A stretch of DNA of 64,000 nucleotides from Muricea muricata (GCA_963855995.1 OY979719.1:2728001-2792000), one strand, 5' to 3'; numbered from the stretch's first letter, positions 16,173-29,779 are shown. The notes: generated by a model from the letters alone, not told the origin. Made by a program: numbers and translations.

Positions 16173-19045
16173 GAGGTATTATTATTTCAGACAAAATTTG
16201 TTCAAAAACCAACAACTGAAACCAAGGCATGGTTACTAAGCTAAACGCGATCAAAGGTACTGGTAAGTAATTTCAACATGGCTTCCTTTTCTAACAAGAG
16301 TCAAAATATGAATATGGATGATATTGGATGATATGGATTAGATATGGATGAGCTTTCTAATAATGAGGGCTTGAATATTCACGAATCCACGGAAAGTAGC
16401 GAGGTAAATAGAATTGGTAATATTTTTCCTGAGTACAGACTGTACGACTACGTGGTTTGTTTATGAATTTCACCAGTTTAATATACGTACGGATATTGGA
16501 TGATATTAATAATATGAAAATGGTGCGCGGAGTCGCAGAGATACCAGATTTATTTCGAGTGTTGAACATGATATCCTACGAGTGAGTGCAGCGAACGAGG
16601 GCATTTCCTAGCACCATGTATTTTTCTGTTTATTATATAAACTACAGTGTTTTCTACTAATATAAAACATCCAGAAGCTATTAGTTGATTGTTTGAAAAG
16701 CGATAATTTTCACATGTCATGATCTCACATTTGAGAGTATCAATTTTATCAGTGCTGGAAATCTTTATGAAGCACTGTACTTTAAATAATAAGTATTGAT
16801 AGACTATAGTCTGTCTAGTCACGAAGGTTAGTAATTCATTGCATGTAGTGATCATGTGATGGCAAACAGGCAGGTAAAAATTCGAGATTGTATTCAACCT
16901 ACAATTATAGTCCTATATAAAACCCACAAGTAAGTCTCTTTTGACTTTGTCTTGTAATCAGCCGGTATGGTCTGGAAAGTGTGGCAATTACACACTCAAG
17001 AATTTTTGTTGTGTTCAGGTTTGCATACTTGGCTTAATACTGAATATGGTGAATATGGCCAGTGCTAGGTATCTAACATGCACACTGAAGTGCATTTGAC
17101 ATAGGTTTGCGCGCTGTACATTTGAAATTTTTGAAACTCGAGATCTTGTTAAAAACAGCCATACTTTCCAGTCTAGGTCATCAGTCTACAGTATCTGACT
17201 GCCTATCAAAGTGGATTGTTTGTACTGCACAGCCAAGATACATTATTGGGCTGCAATTTTGATGTCTTCTAATAAATTTTCTATTAAATGTCTTCTATTA
17301 TATTGCCTATATTTTAGTCCCTATATATTTTCTATTAAATATTTTAAATCTCAGCACATAATCTTTCCAGTCTGGACTGCAGGTTCATAAACACTAAAAT
17401 TTTCGAATAATCAACATTATTGATTTCTTGTGGGTACAAGACTGTTGTTTGAAACATTTGAAAATGTGAAAATAATGCAACCGACTGTGGCTAGTTTGAA
17501 AATAAGCTAGTTAAGTGGACTATTTTTTATCACTCCCTGTATACTATCCTTCTGCCCATGCCATCTTTTTGCAACATTCAGTAACTGTCTTATTAAGGTT
17601 AAGTTAACAGTATCTAGCCATCCACAGAAATTTAATGTTTATTTAATCAGAAATCTTTAGTAATGTTTGGTCACTATATACTTTGGAACTTCAGTATTAG
17701 TAGAGAATAGCCAACAATAAGTCTCACTCATGTTGGGACCTATATGTTTTTGTCTCCTTGGCAGTGACCATGCCGTCATTCTAGCAGCTAAACCTGGGGC
17801 ATAATAAACATTTGAAAAACTTCATGAGATTTAGTCTGTGCAGAGATTGTGCAGAATGGAAATATATGAGCATGCACCCCCCCCCCCCCAATTATCAGTA
17901 ATTAATATTTGATAATTATTTTTAGTCTCTGAGGCTGAGAAACAAATTCACACAATTGCCTGCATGGTAAATATTGTTTGGCTGGACCAACATTTCAGTC
18001 CTGTAAAGTATGCATTCACCAAATGATCTGGCCTGCACAGTCATATTTGGACAATTCAGTCATCCACGGAAATGCACAATATAAATTCCAACAAAACGTC
18101 TGCAAGCTATTTTAGGAAAAGAAAGGAACTTTAAAAAGACACACAATGGATGTGCTGTAAAGCCATAGATTAAGGATAAACAGATGTGCAACTGGATACG
18201 TGCCAGTCTCTCATGTTCTATGCTAATATACGACGTCACATCCACGAACCATGAAAGTGTTCATAAAATCGTCAATTAATTGACATTTCTCTTTCTAATT
18301 CGTTATAAACTTTGGCTTGTGTACTCGCCAGTATATTGCGCATATGCATTGCTGCTATGCTATGACCTGGTTTTTGTTGGCAGCATGAGCATCAGTAAAA
18401 TAAAAAGGGATAACGTTTCCAGTGAATTTTGCGAAAAAATGCTGAAAGAATTTTCTTTAAAATTTGTTTTTGTTCCGACGCACATTTCAGTACTGTTGAT
18501 TTCTTTGTTTTTTAACCGTGTGCTTATGTTCATCTTGCTAGTCAAAATCAGGTCTAATTAAATGTTCATTTATCTTATACTAAATATACCGTAATTAGTC
18601 AAATGAATACGGTTTTTGTAAATAATAGAATTTAATAAATAATTTCTTCTTATCTTGTGTTCAGATTTATTTATAAATCAAAATACAATATAATAATCTT
18701 ATTACGAAAAACAGTGCATGTACCATATATTTTTGCTAACCTCATACATATATTATTCACTTTTTAACACACCTTTGTCTCGCTACTAGCCTAGTACTCA
18801 CTCTTAAGCGCTTAAGATAATATTCTCCCTGTCCAAAATGCATGGTTACATAAATGTAGTTGTATACAAGACTGAATTTTGGGAGAGGTGCGCACCTCCC
18901 CTGGGAATAGGAGAGGTGCACACCTCCCCAAAAAAAACCCCCACATTCCCTTACAATTTCTCCAAAATCTGGCCTTGGTTATATGTTAACTCGGTTTGTG
19001 CATGCATGCCACTTGATTTCTTATCTTTACTTCAAATGGTCATTG
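16173..19045. repeat. Left arm of the giant fold-back element
   Basis: Unique-sequence arm matching the inverse of 24750-27614 with scattered substitutions and small indels. A 115-codon open frame (16550-16897, minus) and a 70-codon one (16357-16569, minus) recur in the other arm with a few amino-acid changes, but they match no family I know. Near 16278-16407 an ATG-opened stretch ending at a donor-like GAGGTAAAT looks like a first exon, but the stop TGA occurs in both arms. Confidence 0.8.
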
Positions 19046-22000
19046 TGACCATGCGTGTGTCTTTAGTGTTGGGAAATGTTATAAGGATTGAAATTATTGT
19101 TTTCAGAGATTTTACGACTTTGGTTAAATAGGAACAAATCTTGTCATTATTTAACCAAGCCTATTATTACACGAATTATTATGTATTTAGTGTTTGAAAA
19201 TGTTATTATACAGATTGAAATTATTGTTTTCAGAGATTTTATGAGTTTGGTTAAACATGATCAAATTTTGTCAATATTTAACCAAGCCTATTATTGCACG
19301 AATTATTGTGTCTTTAGTGTTTAAAAATGTTATTATAAGGACTGCTGTATTGTTTTCAGAGATTTTATGACTTTGGTTAAACATGATCAAATTTTGTCAA
19401 TATTTAACCAAGCCTATTATTACACGAATTATTGTACCTTTAGTGTTTGAAAATGTTATTATAAGGATTGAAATTATTGTTTTCAGAGATTTTATGACTT
19501 TGGTTAAATAGGTACAAATTTTGTCATTGTTTAACCAAGCCCATTATTACACGAATTATTGTGTCTTTAGTGTTGGAAAATGTTATTATAAGGATTGAAG
19601 TTACTGTTTTCAGAGATTTTATAACTTTGGTTAAATATGTACAAATTTTGTCATTGTTTAACCAAGCCCATTATTACACGAATTATTGTGTCTTTAATGT
19701 TTAAAAATGTTATTATAAGGATTAAAGTTACTGTTTTCAGAGATTTTATAACTTTGGTTAAATATGCACAAATTTTGTCATTGTTTAACCAAGCCCATTA
19801 TTACACAAATTATTTTGTCTTTAATATTTAATTAATTAAAAATGTTATTATAAGGATTGAAGTTACTGTTTTCAGAGATTTTATAACTTTGGTTAAATAT
19901 GTACAAATTTTGTCATTGTTTAACCAAGCCCATTATTACACGAATTATTGTGTCTTTAGTGTTGGAAAATGTTATTATAAGGATTGAAGTTACTGTTTTC
20001 AGAGATTTTATAACTTTGGTTAAATATGTACAAATTTTGTCATTGTTTAACGAAGCCCATTATTACACGAATTATTGTGTCTTTAGTGTTGGAAAATGTT
20101 GTTGTAAGGGCAGCTGTTAGTGCTGTATTGTTTTCAGAGATTTTATGAGTTTGGTTAAACATGATCAAATTTTGTCATTATTTAACCAAGCCTATTATTA
20201 CACGAATTATTGTGTCTTTAATGTTTAAAAATGTTATTATAAGGATTGAAGTTACTGTTTTCAGAGATTTTATAACTTTGGTTAAATATATACAAATTTT
20301 GTCATTGTTTAACCAAGCCCATTATTACACGAATTATTGTGTCTTTAGTGTTGGAAAATGTTATTATAAGGATTGAAGTTACTGTTTTCAGAGATTTTAT
20401 AACTTTGGTTAAATATGTACAAATTTTGTCATTGTTTACTCAAGCCCATTATTACACGAATTATTGTGTCTTTAATGTTTAAAAATGTTATTATAAGGCT
20501 TGAAGTTACTGTTTTCAGAGATTTTATAACTTTGGTTAAATATGTACAAATTTTGTCATTGTTTAACCAAGCCCATTATTACACGAATTATTTTGTCTTT
20601 AATGTTTAAAAATGTTATTATAAGGATTGAAGTTACTGTTTTCAGAGATTTTATAACTTTGGTTAAATATGTACAAATTTTGTCATTGTTTAACCAAGCC
20701 CATTATTACACGAATTATTGTGTCTTTAATGTTTAAAAATGTTATTATAAGGATTGAAGTTACTGTTATCAGAGATTTTATAACTTTGGTTAAATATGTA
20801 CAAATTTTGTCATTGTTTAACCAAGCCCATTATTACACGAATTATTTTGTCTTTAATGTTTAAAAATGTTATTATAAGGATTGAAGTTACTGTTTTCAGA
20901 GATTTTATAACTTTGGTTAAATATATACAAATTTTGTCATTGTTTAACCAAGCCCATTATTACACGAATTATTGTGTCTTTAATGTTTAAAAATGTTATT
21001 ATAAGGATTGAAGTTACTGTTTTCAGAGATTTTATAATTTTGGTTAAATATATACAAATTTTGTCATTGTTTAACCAAGCCCATTATTACACGAATTATT
21101 GTGTCTTTAATGTTTAAAAATGTTATTATAAGGATTGAAGTTACTGTTTTCAGAGATTTTATAACTTTGGTTAAATATGTACAAATTTTGTCATTGTTTA
21201 ACCAAGCCCATTATTACACGAATTATTGTGTCTTTAATGTTTAAAAATGTTATTATAAGGATTGAAGTTACTGTTATCAGAGATTTTATAACTTTGGTTA
21301 AATATGTACAAATTTTGTCATTGTTTAACCAAGCCCATTATTACACGAATTATTTTGTCTTTAATGTTTAAAAATGTTATTATAAGGATTGAAGTTACTG
21401 TTTTCAGAGATTTTATAACTTTGGTTAAATATATACAAATTTTGTCATTGTTTAACCAAGCCCATTATTACACGAATTATTGTGTCTTTAATGTTTAAAA
21501 ATGTTATTATAAGGATTGAAGTTACTGTTTTCAGAGATTTTATAACTTTGGTTAAATATGTACAAATTTTGTCATTGTTTACCCAAGCCCATTATTACAC
21601 GAATTATTGTGTCTTTAGTGTTGGAAAATGTTATTATAAGGATTGAAGTTACTGTTTTCAGAGATTTTATAACTTTGGTTAAATATGTACAAATTTTGTC
21701 ATTGTTTAACCAAGCCCATTATTACACGAATTATTGTGTCTTTAGTGTTGGAAAATGTTATTACAAGGATTGAAGTTACTGTTTTCAGAGATTTTATAAC
21801 TTTGGTTAAATATGTACAAATTTTGTCATTGTTTAACCAAGCCCATTATTACACGAATTATTTTGTCTTTAATGTTTAAAAATGTTATTATAAAGATTGA
21901 AGTTACTGTTTTCAGATATTTTACAACTTTGGTTAAATATGTACTATATTTTGTCATTGTTTAACGAAGCCTATTATTACGCGAATTATTGTGTCTTTAG

Positions 22001-22206
22001 TGTTGAAAAATGTTGTTGTAAGGGTTGCTGTTAGTGCTGTATTGTTTTCAGAGATTTTATGAGTTTGGTTAAACATGATCAAATTTTTTCAATATTTAAC
22101 CAAGCCTATTATTACATGAATTATTGTGTCTTTAGCGTTTAAAAATATTATTATAAGGACTGCTGTATTGTTTTCAGAGATTTTATGACTTTGGTTAAAC
22201 ATGATC
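19046..22206 (+). repeat. Tandem array, about 127-bp unit, forward orientation (about 25 copies)
   Basis: Each unit contains TTTAACCAAGCC, ATTACACGAATTATTGTG, AATGTTATTATAAGGATTGA, TTTTCAGAGATTTTATAACT and TTGGTTAAATATG. A 9-bp inverted repeat TTGGTTAAA / TTTAACCAA, about 20 bp apart, gives each unit a possible small hairpin. A variant with TTATCAGAG recurs 508 bp apart (about 20765 and 21273), so four-unit blocks have been copied together. Because 127 is not a multiple of 3, overlapping 64-codon frames arise repeatedly; these are not genes. Confidence 0.9.
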
Positions 22207-24749
22207 AATAATTCGTGTGATAATGGGCTTGGTTAAACAATGACAAAATTTGTACATATTTAACCAAAGTCATAAAATCTCTGAAAACAATAATTTCAAT
22301 CCTCATAATAACATTTTCCAACACTAAAGACACAATAATTCGTGTAATAATGGGCTTGGTTAAACAATGACAAAATTTGTACATATTTAACCAAAGTCAT
22401 AAAATCTCTGAAAACAATAATTTCAATCCTCATAATAACATTTTCAAACACTAAATACATAATAATTCGTGTAATAATATAGGCTTGGTTAAACAATGAC
22501 AAAATTTGTTCCTATTTAACCAAACTAATAAAATCTCTGAAAACAATACAGCAATCCTTATAATAACACTTTTAAACACTAAAGACACAATAATTCGTGT
22601 AATAATAGGCTTGGTTAAATAATCACAAAATTTGTTCCTATTTAACCAAACTCATAAAATCTCTGAAAGCAATACAGCAGTCCTTATAATAACATTTTTA
22701 AACACTAAAGACACAATAATTCGTGCAATAATAGGCTTGGTTAAATAATGACAAAATTTGATCATGTTTAACCAAACTCATAAAATCTCTGAAAACAATA
22801 CCGCAGCCTTTATAATAACATTTTCCAACGGTAAAGACACAATAATTCGTGTAATAATAGGCTTGGTTAAGTATCACTAAATTTGTTCCTATTTAACCAA
22901 ACTCATAAAATCTCTGAAAACAATACAGCAGTCCTTATAATAACATTTTTAAACACTAAAGACACAATAATTCGTGCAATAATAGGCTTGGTTAAATAAT
23001 GACAAAATTTGATCATGTTTAACCAAACTCATAAAATCTCTGAAAACAATACCGCAGCCTTTATAATAACATTTTCCAACGGTAAAGACACAATAATTCG
23101 TGTAATAATAGGCTTGGTTAAGTATCACTAAATTTGTTCCTATTTAACCAAACTCATAAAATCTCTGAAAACAATAATTTCAATTCTTATAATAACATTT
23201 TCCAACACTAAAGACACAATAATTCGTGTAATAATAGGCTTGGTTAAACAATGACAAAATTTGTACCTATTTAACCCAAAGTAATAAAATCTCTGAAAAC
23301 AATATATAATTTCAATCCTTATAATAACATTTTCCAACACTAAAGACACAATAATTCGTGTAATAATAGGCTTGGTTAAATAATGACAAAATTTGTACAT
23401 ATTTAACCAAAGTCATAAAATCTCTGGGAACAATAATTTCAATCCTTATAATAACATTTTCCAACACTAAAGACACAATAATTCGTGTAATAATAGGCTT
23501 GGTTAAACCATGACAAAATTTGTTCCTATTTAACCAAACTAATAAAATCTCTGAAAACAATACAGCAGCCGTTATAATAACATTTTCCAACGGTAAAGAC
23601 ACAATAATTCGTGTAATAATAGGCTTGGTTAAGTAATCACAAAAATTGTTCGTATTCAACCAAAGTCATAAATAAAATCTCTGAAAACAATAATTTCAAT
23701 CCTTATAATAACATTTTCAAACACTAAAGACACAATAATTCGTGTAATAATAGGCTTGGTTAAATAATGACAAAATTTGTTCCTATTTAACCAAACTAAT
23801 AAAATCTCTGAAAACAATACAGCAATCCTTATAATAACACTTTTAAACACTAAAGACACAATAATTCGTGTAATAATAGGCTTGGTTAAATAATCACAAA
23901 ATTTGTTCCTATTTAACCAAACTCATAAAATCTCTGAAAGCAATACAGCAGTCCTTATAATAACATTTTTAAACACTAAAGACACAATAATTCGTGCAAT
24001 AATAGGCTTGGTTAAATAATGACAAAATTTGATCATGTTTAACCAAACTCATAAAATCTCTGAAAACAATACCGCAGCCTTTATAATAACATTTTCCAAC
24101 GGTAAAGACACAATAATTCGTGTAATAATAGGCTTGGTTAAGTATCACTAAATTTGTTCCTATTTAACCAAACTCATAAAATCTCTGAAAACAATAATTT
24201 CAATCCTTATAATAACATTTTTAAACACTAAAGACACAATAATTCGTGCAATAATAGGCTTGGTTAAATAATGACAAAATTTGATCATGTTTAACCAAAC
24301 TCATAAAATCTCTGAAAACAATACAGCAGCCGTTATAATAACATTTTCCAACGGTAAAGACACAATGATTCGTGTAATAATAGGCTTGGTTAAGTAATCA
24401 CAAAAATTGTTCGTATTCAACCAAAGTCATAAATAAAATCTCTGAAAACAATAATTTCAATCCTTATAATAACATTTTTAAACACTAAAGACACAATAAT
24501 TCGTGTAATAATAGGCTTGGTTAAATAATGACAAAATTTGTTCCTATTTAACCAAAGTCGTAAAATCTCTGAAAACAATAATTTCAATCCTTATAATAAC
24601 ATTTTCCAACACTGAAGATAGAATAATTCGTGTAATAATGGGCTTGGTTAAACAATGTCAAAATTTATGCCTATTTAACCAAAGTCATAAAATCTCTGAA
24701 AACAATAATTTCAATCCTTATAATAACATTTTCCAACACTAAAGACACA
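22207..24749 (-). repeat. Tandem array, about 127-bp unit, reverse orientation (about 20 copies)
   Basis: The same unit as in 19046-22206 but inverted. Orientation flips abruptly near 22206, where a truncated forward unit ending CATGATCA abuts ATAATTCGTG of a reversed one. Subtypes with a GCAATAATAGG or CAACGGTAAAG variant recur about 251 bp apart (near 22710, 22965) and again near 23990, showing two-unit blocks here in place of four-unit ones. Confidence 0.9.
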
Positions 24750-27614
24750 TGCATGGCCACAATGACCATTTGAACTTTGAAGTAAAGATAAGAAATCAAG
24801 TGGCATGCATGCAAAAACCGAGTTAACATATAACCAAGGCCAGATTTTGGAGAAATTGTAAGGGATGTGGGGGGTTTTTTGGGGAAGTGTGCACCTCTCC
24901 TATTCCCAGGGAAGGCGCGCACCTCTCCCAAAATTCGGTCTTGTATACAACTACATTTATGTAACCATGCATTTTGGAGAGGGAGAATATTATCTTAAGC
25001 GCTTAAGAGTGAGTACTAGGCTAGTAGCGAGACAAAGGTATGTTGAAAATTGAATAATATATGTATGAGGTTAGCAAAAGTATATGGTATATGCACTCTT
25101 TTTCGTAATAAGATGATTATATTGTATTTTGATTTATAAATAAATCTGAACACAAGATAAGAAGAAATTATTTATTAAATTCTATTATTTACAAAAACCG
25201 CATTCGTTTGACTAATTACGGTATATTTAGTAGAAGATAAATGAACATTTAATTAGACCTGATTTTGACTAGCAAGATGAACATAAGCACACGGTTAAAA
25301 AACAAAGAAATCAACAGCACCGAAATGTGCGTCGGAACAAAAACAAATTTTAAAGAAAATTCTTTCAGCATTTTTTCGCAAAATTCACTGGAAACGTTAT
25401 CCCTTTTTATTTTACTGATGCTCATGCTGCCAACAAAAACCAGGTCATATGCGCAGTATACTGGCGAGTACACAAGCCAAAGTTTATAACGAATTAGAAA
25501 GAGAAATGTCAATTAATTGACGATTTTATGAACACTTTCATGGTTCGTGGATATGACGTCGTATATTAGCATAGAACATGAGAGACTGGCACATATCCAG
25601 TTGCACATCTGTTTATCCTTAATCTATGGCTTTACAGCACATCCATTGTGTGTCTTTTTAAAGTTCCTTTCTTTTCCTAAAACAGCTTCCAGACGTTTTG
25701 TTGGAATTTATGTTGTGCATTTTCGTGGATGACTGAATTGTCCAAATATGACTGTGCAGGCCAGATCATTTGGTGAATGCATACTTTACAGGACTGAAAT
25801 GTTGGTCCAGCCAAACAATATTTACCATGCAGGCAATTGTGTGAATTTGTTTCTCAGCCTCAGAGACTAAAAATAATTATCAAATATTAATTACTGATGA
25901 TTGGGGGGGGGGGGTGCATGCTCATATATTTCCATTCTGCACAATCTCTGCACAGACTAAATCTCATGAAGTTTTTCAAACGTTTTTATGCCCCAGGTTT
26001 AGCTGCTAGAATGATGGCATTGTCACAGCCAAGGAGACAAAAACATATAGGTCCCAACATGAGTGAGACTTATTGTTGGCTATTCTCTACTAATACTGAA
26101 GTTCCAAAGTATATAGTGACCAAACATTACTAAAGATTTCTGATTAAATAAACATTAAATTTCTGTGGATGGCTAGATACTGTTAACTTAACCTTAATAA
26201 GACAGTTACTGAATGTTGCAAAAAGATGGCATGGGCAGAAGGATAGTATACAGGGAGTGATAAAAAATAGTCCACTTAACTAGCTTATTTTCAAACTAGC
26301 CACAGTCGGTTGCATTATTTTCACATTTTCAAATGTTTCAAACAACAGTCTTGTACCCACAAGAAATCAATAATGTTGATTGTTCGAAAATTTTCATGTT
26401 TATGAACCTGCAGTCCCGACTGGAAAGATGATGTGCTGAGATTTAAAATATTTAATAGAAAATATATAGGGACTAAAATATAGGCAATTTAATAGAAGAC
26501 ATTTAATAGAAAATTTATTAGAAGACATCAAAATTGCAGTCCAATACTGTATCTTGGCTGTGCAGTACAAACAATCCACTTTGATAGGCAGTCAGATACT
26601 GTAGACTGATGACCTAGACTGGAAAGTATGGCTGTTTTTAACAAGATATCGGGTTTCAAAAATTTCAAATGTACAGTGTGCAAACATGTGTCAAATGCAC
26701 TTCAGTGTGCATGTTAGATACCTAGCACTGGCCATATTCACCATATTCAGTATTAAGCCAAGTATGCAAACCTGAACACAACAAAAACTCTTGAGTGGCT
26801 AATTGCCATACTTTCCAGACCATACCGGCTGATTACAAAATAAAGTCAAAAGAGACTTACTTGTGGGTTTTATATAGGATTATAATTGTAGGTTGAATAC
26901 AATCTCGAATTTTTACCTGCCTGTTTGCCATCACATGATCACTACATGCAATGAATTACTAAACTTTGTGACTAGACAGACTATAGTCTATCAATACTTA
27001 TTATTTAAAGTACAGTGCTTCATAAAGATTTCCAGCACTGATAAAATTGATAATCTCAAATGTGAGATCATGACATGTGAAAATTATCGCTTTTCAAACA
27101 ATCAACTAATAGCTTCTGGATGTTTTATATTAGTAGAAAACACTGTAGTTTATATAATAAACAGAAAAATACATGGTGCTAGGAAATGCCCTCGTTCGCT
27201 GCACTCGCTCTTAGGATATCATGTTCAACACTCGAAATAAATCTGGTATCTCTGCGACTCCGCGCACCATTTTCATATTATTAATATCATCCAATATCCG
27301 TACGTATATTAAACTGGTGAAATTCATAAACAAACCACGTAGTCGTACAGTCTGTACTCAGGAAAAATATTACCAATTCTATTTACCTCGCTACTTTCCG
27401 TCGATTCATGAATATTCAAGCCCTCATTATTAGAAAGCTCATCCATATCTAATCCATATCATCCAATATCATCCATATTCATATTTTGACTCTTGTTAGA
27501 AAAGGAAGCCATGTTGAAATTACTTACCAGTACCTTTGATCGCGTTTAGCTTAGTAACCATGCCTTGGTTTCAGTTGTTGGTTTTTGAACAAATTTTGTC
27601 TGAAATAATACCTG
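24750..27614. repeat. Right arm of the giant fold-back element
   Basis: Inverted copy of the left arm. It carries the mirrored 115-codon frame at 26893-27240 and the 70-codon frame at 27221-27433 on the plus strand. The right target-site copy CTTTTCG follows at 27615-27621. Confidence 0.8.
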
Positions 27615-27621
27615 CTTTTCG

Positions 27622-28024
27622 TGCACTCATTTAAAAGCAGTTCAATGTTGGTAAGTATTTTAGACTTTTCAATGCCTTCACACAGACTTTATCATTTATT
27701 CTATTTTTAATTTTTTTACCTATCGATGGTCTTGTTTTCATGGTTTATTTTGCTTGGCTTTTATATATTGATCCCATGTTTGATGTTTTCTTACTAAAAA
27801 ACACATTTTCCTGAAACTCTTTTACACACCCACCTTTAGCCTTCTCAGACAGAAATCATATGAAAATAACTGCATAAATATGCATTTATTGGGTACCATG
27901 CACCAGTCGATGCTCCCCCCCCCCCTGGAACACCTGGTTGAGATACACAATTAATACTAGTCAAAAAGGTTGGATGCTGGTAAATTTAGTTCTTGTTGAA
28001 TTTTTCAGATGTGACAATAATTAA
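27622..28024. promoter_or_regulatory. NIF3L1 5' flank, half of a split divergent promoter
   Basis: No gene is seen. With the fold-back element removed, this joins 16011-16165 to form a 0.56-kb interval between the divergent start codons of GNPNAT1 and NIF3L1. A C-run sits near 27916-27925. The promoter role is inferred from layout. Confidence 0.4.
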
Positions 28025-29495
28025 ATGATCCTAAGAACAACTTTGAGACAGCCATTTCGATCAGTGGTAACTACCAGTATTGCAAATATTAGAAGCTATC
28101 TATCAATATTTAGAAGCATGGACACAGCTATTCTGTCAAATAGCGTCGAAAGATATTTAAAAAATACTGAAAGAAGTTGCCAGTCGGCTGTCAATGGCAT
28201 GGAGCTTGGCGAGATAGTTAAACGTCTTGAAAACTATGCTCCACTATCATTGGCCGAAAGCTGGGACAATGTTGGGCTTCTTGTCGAACCATCAACCGCA
28301 AGTCATTTAGTTAAATCAATCCTGTTAACCAATGACCTAACAGAAGCGGTCATGGATGAAGCTATTAAAAAAGATGCAAATATGATTTTGTCCTATCATC
28401 CTCCAATATTTACACCTTTAAAAACATTGACTAGAAGCACCTGGAAAGAAAGAGTTGTTTTGAAGGCTGTTGAGAATAAGATAGCCATATATTCTCCACA
28501 TACAGCATTTGATTCTGTCAAGGATGGAGTAAATGACTGGTTGGCCAGTGGTCTAGGGAAAGGGACAGTTAGACCATTGCAGAACACTTTTGTTGAAAGG
28601 ACATTAGGAGTGCACAAAGTAAACATTGTTGTTTCCAAAGGCAAAGATGATCAGAGCAAAGTGGATGAGTTGGTATCCAAAGTAAAAGAAATTGATGAGA
28701 ATATTGTCATCCATGTTGGAGAGAATTTGTAAGTATAACAATACATAGATTTTGGTAAGTAACAGCATAGAAATTTATATCAAGAGTTGCAATTGATATA
28801 TTCAAATGATTAAATGTTGTTTGTTCTTTCTGATGTAGATGTGATATGGGTGTAAGTTTAAAATGCAATGTCGGCTCTTTGATGCAAGTTATGAAGTTGT
28901 TAAAAAATGAGTTTCCAGAAATGTTAGAGAGCACTGATGTATTTAGTTTGGCAAAGGTAATGTTGCACATGAAAGATGTTTGCTTTGAGCAATCTGTTGC
29001 ATTAGCCGTATAATAAGCCCTTTTTTTATCCTCGCTTGCAAAACAAAGATATTTTATGTTCAAGATTGTTACTCTAATGTTGTCCAGGTGCCCTTGGAAG
29101 ACACTGGCATTGGCCGTTTGTGTGTGTTGGAAGAAGCAGTGTCTGTTGAAACCCTCGTCCAAAGAGTAAAAGATCATTTAAAGTTGGTTAATATTCGTTT
29201 CGCATTGGCAAGTCAAAGATCACAAACTGACCTTATCACTACAGTTGCCATCTGTGCAGGCTCAGGTGGGAGCGTTGTGAAGGGTGTGAAAGCTGACCTG
29301 TATTTGACAGGTGAAATGTCACACCATGATGTGTTAGATGCTGTCTCGAATGGCATTCATGTTGTCTTAGGGGAACATAGTAACACTGAACGTGGATTCT
29401 TTAAAAGGTTTTCTAGACTTTTGTATGATATGCTTGATGGACAAGTAACAGTCCATCAATCAGTTGTTGATGCAGATCCCATTACCATAGCTTAG
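28025..29495 (+). CDS. NIF3L1: NIF3-like protein 1
   Basis: Three exons, 28025-28728, 28839-28956 and 29088-29495, encode 409 residues (human 377). NIF3 proteins are conserved dinuclear-metal proteins; animal forms occur in cytosol and mitochondria and their exact reaction is unsettled. Recognised blocks are LSLAESWDNVGLLVEPS, LTNDLTEAVMDEA, LSYHPPIF (metal-site His), IYSPHTAFDSVKDGVNDWL, then CAGSGGSVVKGVKADLYLTG, EMSHHDVLDA (metal-site His) and EHSNTERG. The N-terminus is longer than in human, rich in Arg, Ser and Thr, and could be a mitochondrial signal; Met44 (at 28109) is a possible shorter start. A poly(A) signal AATAAA lies at 29545-29550. Confidence 0.95.
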
Positions 29496-29779
29496 GCCTT
29501 GTTTTAATTAAAATATTCTTTTGTTTTCCATTCTTCAAAATGGAAATAAATAAAGTCAGGAAAAACAAGGTGTGACTTTGAAAATGATTTACAACTTACT
29601 GTGTTTGCAACAAGTAAAATATACTCTCATGAACTTACAAGTCACACTAACACTATTGCATAAGTGGGTACCTGATTATGAAGTCTTGTACAAAAAGGCC
29701 CACCCCTCCTCTAACAAGCCAGCTCTGAACCGCCCCACTTTCTTTCTTTTTCTCAAAATTCAAATTTCACGTGCGCATC

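Larger units (their letters stand above)
16173..27614. mobile_element. Giant fold-back (palindromic) element, 11.4 kb
   Basis: The two halves are near-identical inverted copies. Outer ends read GAGGTATTATT at the left and, inverted, CAGGTATTATT at the right, flanked by the 7-bp direct repeat CTTTTCG. Arms of about 2.87 kb (16173-19045 and 24750-27614) enclose two opposed tandem arrays that meet near 22206. Even the C-run near 17877-17890 returns as a G-run near 25902-25914. No transposase, integrase or polymerase is recognisable, so it is presumably mobilised in trans. The class is unclear: CAGG ends suggest a hAT relative, but a 7-bp duplication is unusual for that family. Confidence 0.8.

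Noticed and set aside
16278-16407. First-exon-like stretch MASFSNKSQ ending at a GAGGTAAAT donor in the left arm
   Set aside because: The frame is broken by a stop present in both arms and there is no downstream partner exon; kept only as a note.
19046-24749. Regularly spaced repeats that could suggest a CRISPR array
   Set aside because: The units are adjacent 127-bp tandem copies without unique spacers, in a eukaryotic genome with no cas genes.
19088-24931. Series of similar 64-115-codon frames (MYKFCHCLTKPIITRII type)
   Set aside because: They repeat every 127 bp, shift frame from unit to unit and occur in both array orientations, so they are products of the satellite and not a protein family.
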